This document shows positions 62,307 to 64,000 of a stretch of DNA of 64,000 bases, in pieces; position 1 is the stretch's first letter; every line of letters starts with the position of its first letter. Below the pieces are notes generated by a model. It searched no databases, had not been told where the DNA came from, and saw only the letters and a program-made list of their open reading frames with translations. The stretch is from Charina bottae (taxonomy: Eukaryota > Chordata > Lepidosauria > Squamata > Charinaidae). The stretch spans positions 183,245,725 to 183,309,724 of the forward strand of contig JALMGJ010000003.1 in NCBI GenBank assembly GCA_023362775.1, in the 5' to 3' direction. The position numbers and the translations under genes were made by a program.

Positions 62307-62352
<46 letters not shown>
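62247..62352. repeat. TAA trinucleotide microsatellite
   Basis: About 106 bp of (TAA)n, interrupted once by a TATAATAAATATAATAT stretch near 62292-62308. Probably grown from the 3' end of the LINE fragment directly before it. Confidence 0.95.
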
Positions 62353-62784
62353 TGAAGCTTAATGAAATAACTGATCAGATTTCAAAGGGCAGGGAATTCA
62401 ATAACATTGCAAATATTGTTTTATGTGGTGGGAGCAACCTCCATCCGTCTAATCTCACAGAAATGGGAGGCTGCTCATAGATTCTCCTGGGTGCTTAACT
62501 TTAGATGGGTTGAGATTGAAACCTGACACACGGTTTTTGGCTGTTTTAAAGGTATGAGATCTTTGTATTAATTCATCTTTCAGGTTCAAAGAAAATGCAT
62601 AAGTATTGTAGAACACAGTTTGGCTTTCTGAAATACAGGAAAGCTTAAGAGAAAAAAATCATTAGTGTTAAGCGAAGCATTAATTAAACAAAGAAGGAGT
62701 TAATCAATGATCGACCTTTATTTATAATTGCTTAACACATGTACAATGAAAAATTCTTGTTGATTTCTCTCTCTCTTCTTTTAG

Positions 62785-62818
62785 GGAACACTGAGTAAAC
62801 CTGAATGGGAAGCAACAA
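62785..62818 (+). CDS. RNMT: RNMT coding exon 9 (last one inside the window)
   Basis: A 34-bp exon, residues 382-392 (GTLSKPEWEAT) and the first base of Ser393. GTLS-EWEA is the conserved C-terminal motif of vertebrate RNMT. Acceptor CTTCTTTTAG, donor A/GTATGT, so an exon starting in phase 1 with the final ~14 residues (SIYLVFAF-like) must follow. I looked for it to 64000 and did not find it, so RNMT is cut by the window edge. Confidence 0.93.
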
Positions 62819-63019
62819 GTATGTATTGTGAGCAGTGTTTGAAGATTCCTGGAATAGTTCAGTTATTATCAAATATCTATCAAATATCGATCTATATCTA
62901 TATCAGTATCAAATATCTATCAAATATAGATATCAAATCCTGCATTTCTGCAGTTGTCATGCTATTGTGCTATTATGATGAATTTCTTTAGCGGGAATAT
63001 TTCATAAATAAATCTACAA

Positions 63020-63242
63020 AGTGTTGGTGGAGGTGTTCTCTCCTTGGTAGTTCCTTGATTATTCAAGGAACCCCAAGGAGAGAACCACACCCCCACCAAC
63101 ACTGTCAGGGCAAGCTCCTGTATATAAACAGAGAGCAAAGCCCACTCCCTTCTAGCACTGAAGATGTTGCCTAGTCGGGCAACAAAATGTCCGCAAGCAA
63201 ACAGCCAAGCTCAGAGAGCACCAAGGACTCCACAAACCTACA
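63020..63242 (+). mobile_element. Penelope-like pseudo-LTR fragment with foldback
   Basis: 63022-63058 (GTGTTGGTGG...CCTTGGTAGTTCCTTGA) is an imperfect inverted repeat of 63063-63102. It is followed by AGGGCAAGCTCCTGTATATA and by the terminal block CTGAAGATGTTGCC..GGCAACAAAATGTCC and GCAAGCAAACAGCCAAGCTC, ending AGAGAGCACCAAGGACTCC. The terminal block matches the one at 36335-36440. Coding sequence is absent. Confidence 0.72.
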
Positions 63243-63370
63243 AAGTGCAATTTTTGCAGAAAAAGACTTGCTATTCATAATAGTAAGTGCAAATTGATCA
63301 GACCCTTATTCAGCGTGGGTGCTTAGATTATATTCAGTCCTTTAACTGCATCTCATATACACTGTATATA

Positions 63371-63575
63371 TAGTGCATTCGGAAAGCATTCAGACCCCCT
63401 TCACTTTTTTCAATTTTGTTATGTTGCAGCCTGATAATACAATCGTTCAAATTCATGTTTTGTCACATTAATCTACACTCAGTACCCCATAATGACAAAA
63501 GTGAAAACAGAATTGCAGAAGTGTCTGTAAACTTATCAAAAAGGAGAAACTGAAATACCACATTAATAGATCTAC
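63371..63575 (+). mobile_element. Tc1/mariner-like DNA transposon end fragment
   Basis: TAGTGCATTCGGAAAGCATT followed by CAGACCCCCTTCACTTTTT, TTTTGTTATGTTGCAGCCT, and ACCCCATAATGACAAAAGTG. These match the terminal and subterminal region of a Tc1-like family known from fishes and lampreys. The other end and transposase are not seen within the window. Confidence 0.75.
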
Positions 63576-64000
63576 AGAAGTGACCCTCATTAGTGTAGAT
63601 ACTGTAGTTAGAGCAAAAGAAAAAAAGTATAAGGTTGAGACAAACTGGTTTTGATTTAATTTAAATAAAAAAATTCAGTGCATTTAATTACTTCCTAGGT
63701 ATGCAATAGTTTTTGTAATCTGTGTCAGCATAAATTAAAATGCATTAGCAACTGTTAGAGAAATCCTGGGGCTGCAGCCAAGGCTTGGGTAATGGGTGCT
63801 GCAGATTCTGTACTGCTATCCTAAGAGAGCACATAGATTTACAATAGTTAAATGTGGTTGAGGATGTAATTTAATTACCTTGCAGAATAGTATGTGGTAT
63901 TTTAAAAAATAACTGTCTTTTCTTAAAAGTATGCCAGTGAGTACAGATGCTTTCCATGTATCGACACGTTACTGGAAGTACTTTAGTCCACTGGCTATAT

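Larger units (their letters stand above)
58831..62784 (+). other. RNMT intron after coding exon 8
   Basis: A 4-kb intron with a palindromic insertion (58962-59099), a MITE (59790-60012), a rearranged L1 (60208-62060), a LINE tail and a TAA microsatellite. The stretches 59100-59780 and 62360-62780 have nothing recognised. Confidence 0.88.
62819..64000 (+). other. RNMT last intron (incomplete)
   Basis: Runs from the GTATGT donor to the window end. 62863-62936 is a local tangle of ATCAAATATCTATCAAATAT-like repeats. A Penelope-like fragment and a Tc1-like fragment follow. 63600-64000 has nothing recognised. Confidence 0.7.

Noticed and set aside
63600..64000. Final RNMT exon
   Set aside because: No sequence encoding an IYLVFAF-like ending after an acceptor was found, so the exon must be beyond the window.

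Overview
The window is a stretch of vertebrate chromosome, almost certainly from a squamate reptile (a lizard or snake). Three protein-coding genes are recognisable from conserved exons, in the order LDLRAD4 (+, 3' end only), FAM210A (-, whole coding region) and RNMT (+, all coding exons except the last). This is the order and orientation known from human 18p11.21. The squamate assignment rests on the repeats: two kinds of tRNA-headed SINE, CR1/L3-like LINEs with a YADDTQLY reverse transcriptase, an R4/Dong-type LINE relic, Penelope-like elements, a degenerate L1, and many short hAT and mariner-like DNA elements. The species cannot be named from this.

Layout. 1-4.7 kb: last two coding exons of LDLRAD4 and its 3' UTR. 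4.7-34.4 kb: AT-rich intergenic DNA with no convincing gene, carrying hAT elements (12.46, 19.72, 24.09 kb), SINEs (14.3, 23.6, 26.9 kb), a nearly complete L3-like LINE (20.6-23.6 kb, minus) and an older LINE with a perfect internal duplication (28.2-29.8 kb). 34.4-42.1 kb: the three coding exons of FAM210A on the minus strand, with introns holding a Penelope-like element (35.9-36.4 kb), a LINE tail, a GC-rich hAT element (37.7-38.2 kb) and a SINE. 46.5-47.45 kb: a CpG-rich region that looks like a shared divergent promoter for FAM210A and RNMT. 48.3-62.8 kb: nine coding exons of RNMT, every junction phase-consistent. Its introns carry an R4 LINE fragment, a CTTT microsatellite, a SINE, an L3 fragment, a CR1 with a nested hAT, a perfect 75-bp palindrome, a mariner-like MITE and a rearranged L1. 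The last ~1.2 kb holds a folded Penelope-like fragment and a Tc1-like fragment. RNMT's final exon lies past the window edge.

The genes do not form one pathway. LDLRAD4 is a membrane adaptor that damps TGF-beta signalling, FAM210A is a mitochondrial inner-membrane protein, and RNMT is the nuclear mRNA cap guanine-N7 methyltransferase. FAM210A and RNMT are probably co-expressed housekeeping genes sharing one promoter region.

Most notable observations: (1) FAM210A has six 11-residue MEETKE-type coiled-coil units where I recall three in the human protein; (2) seven hAT-like elements each keep a perfect 8-bp target duplication, and six of the seven are centred on TA; (3) Penelope-like pseudo-LTRs contain a hammerhead-ribozyme-like core; (4) a 37-bp-arm perfect palindrome lies inside a 14-bp target duplication; (5) the L3-like LINE is broken only by frameshifts. 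I found no convincing previously undescribed gene system.
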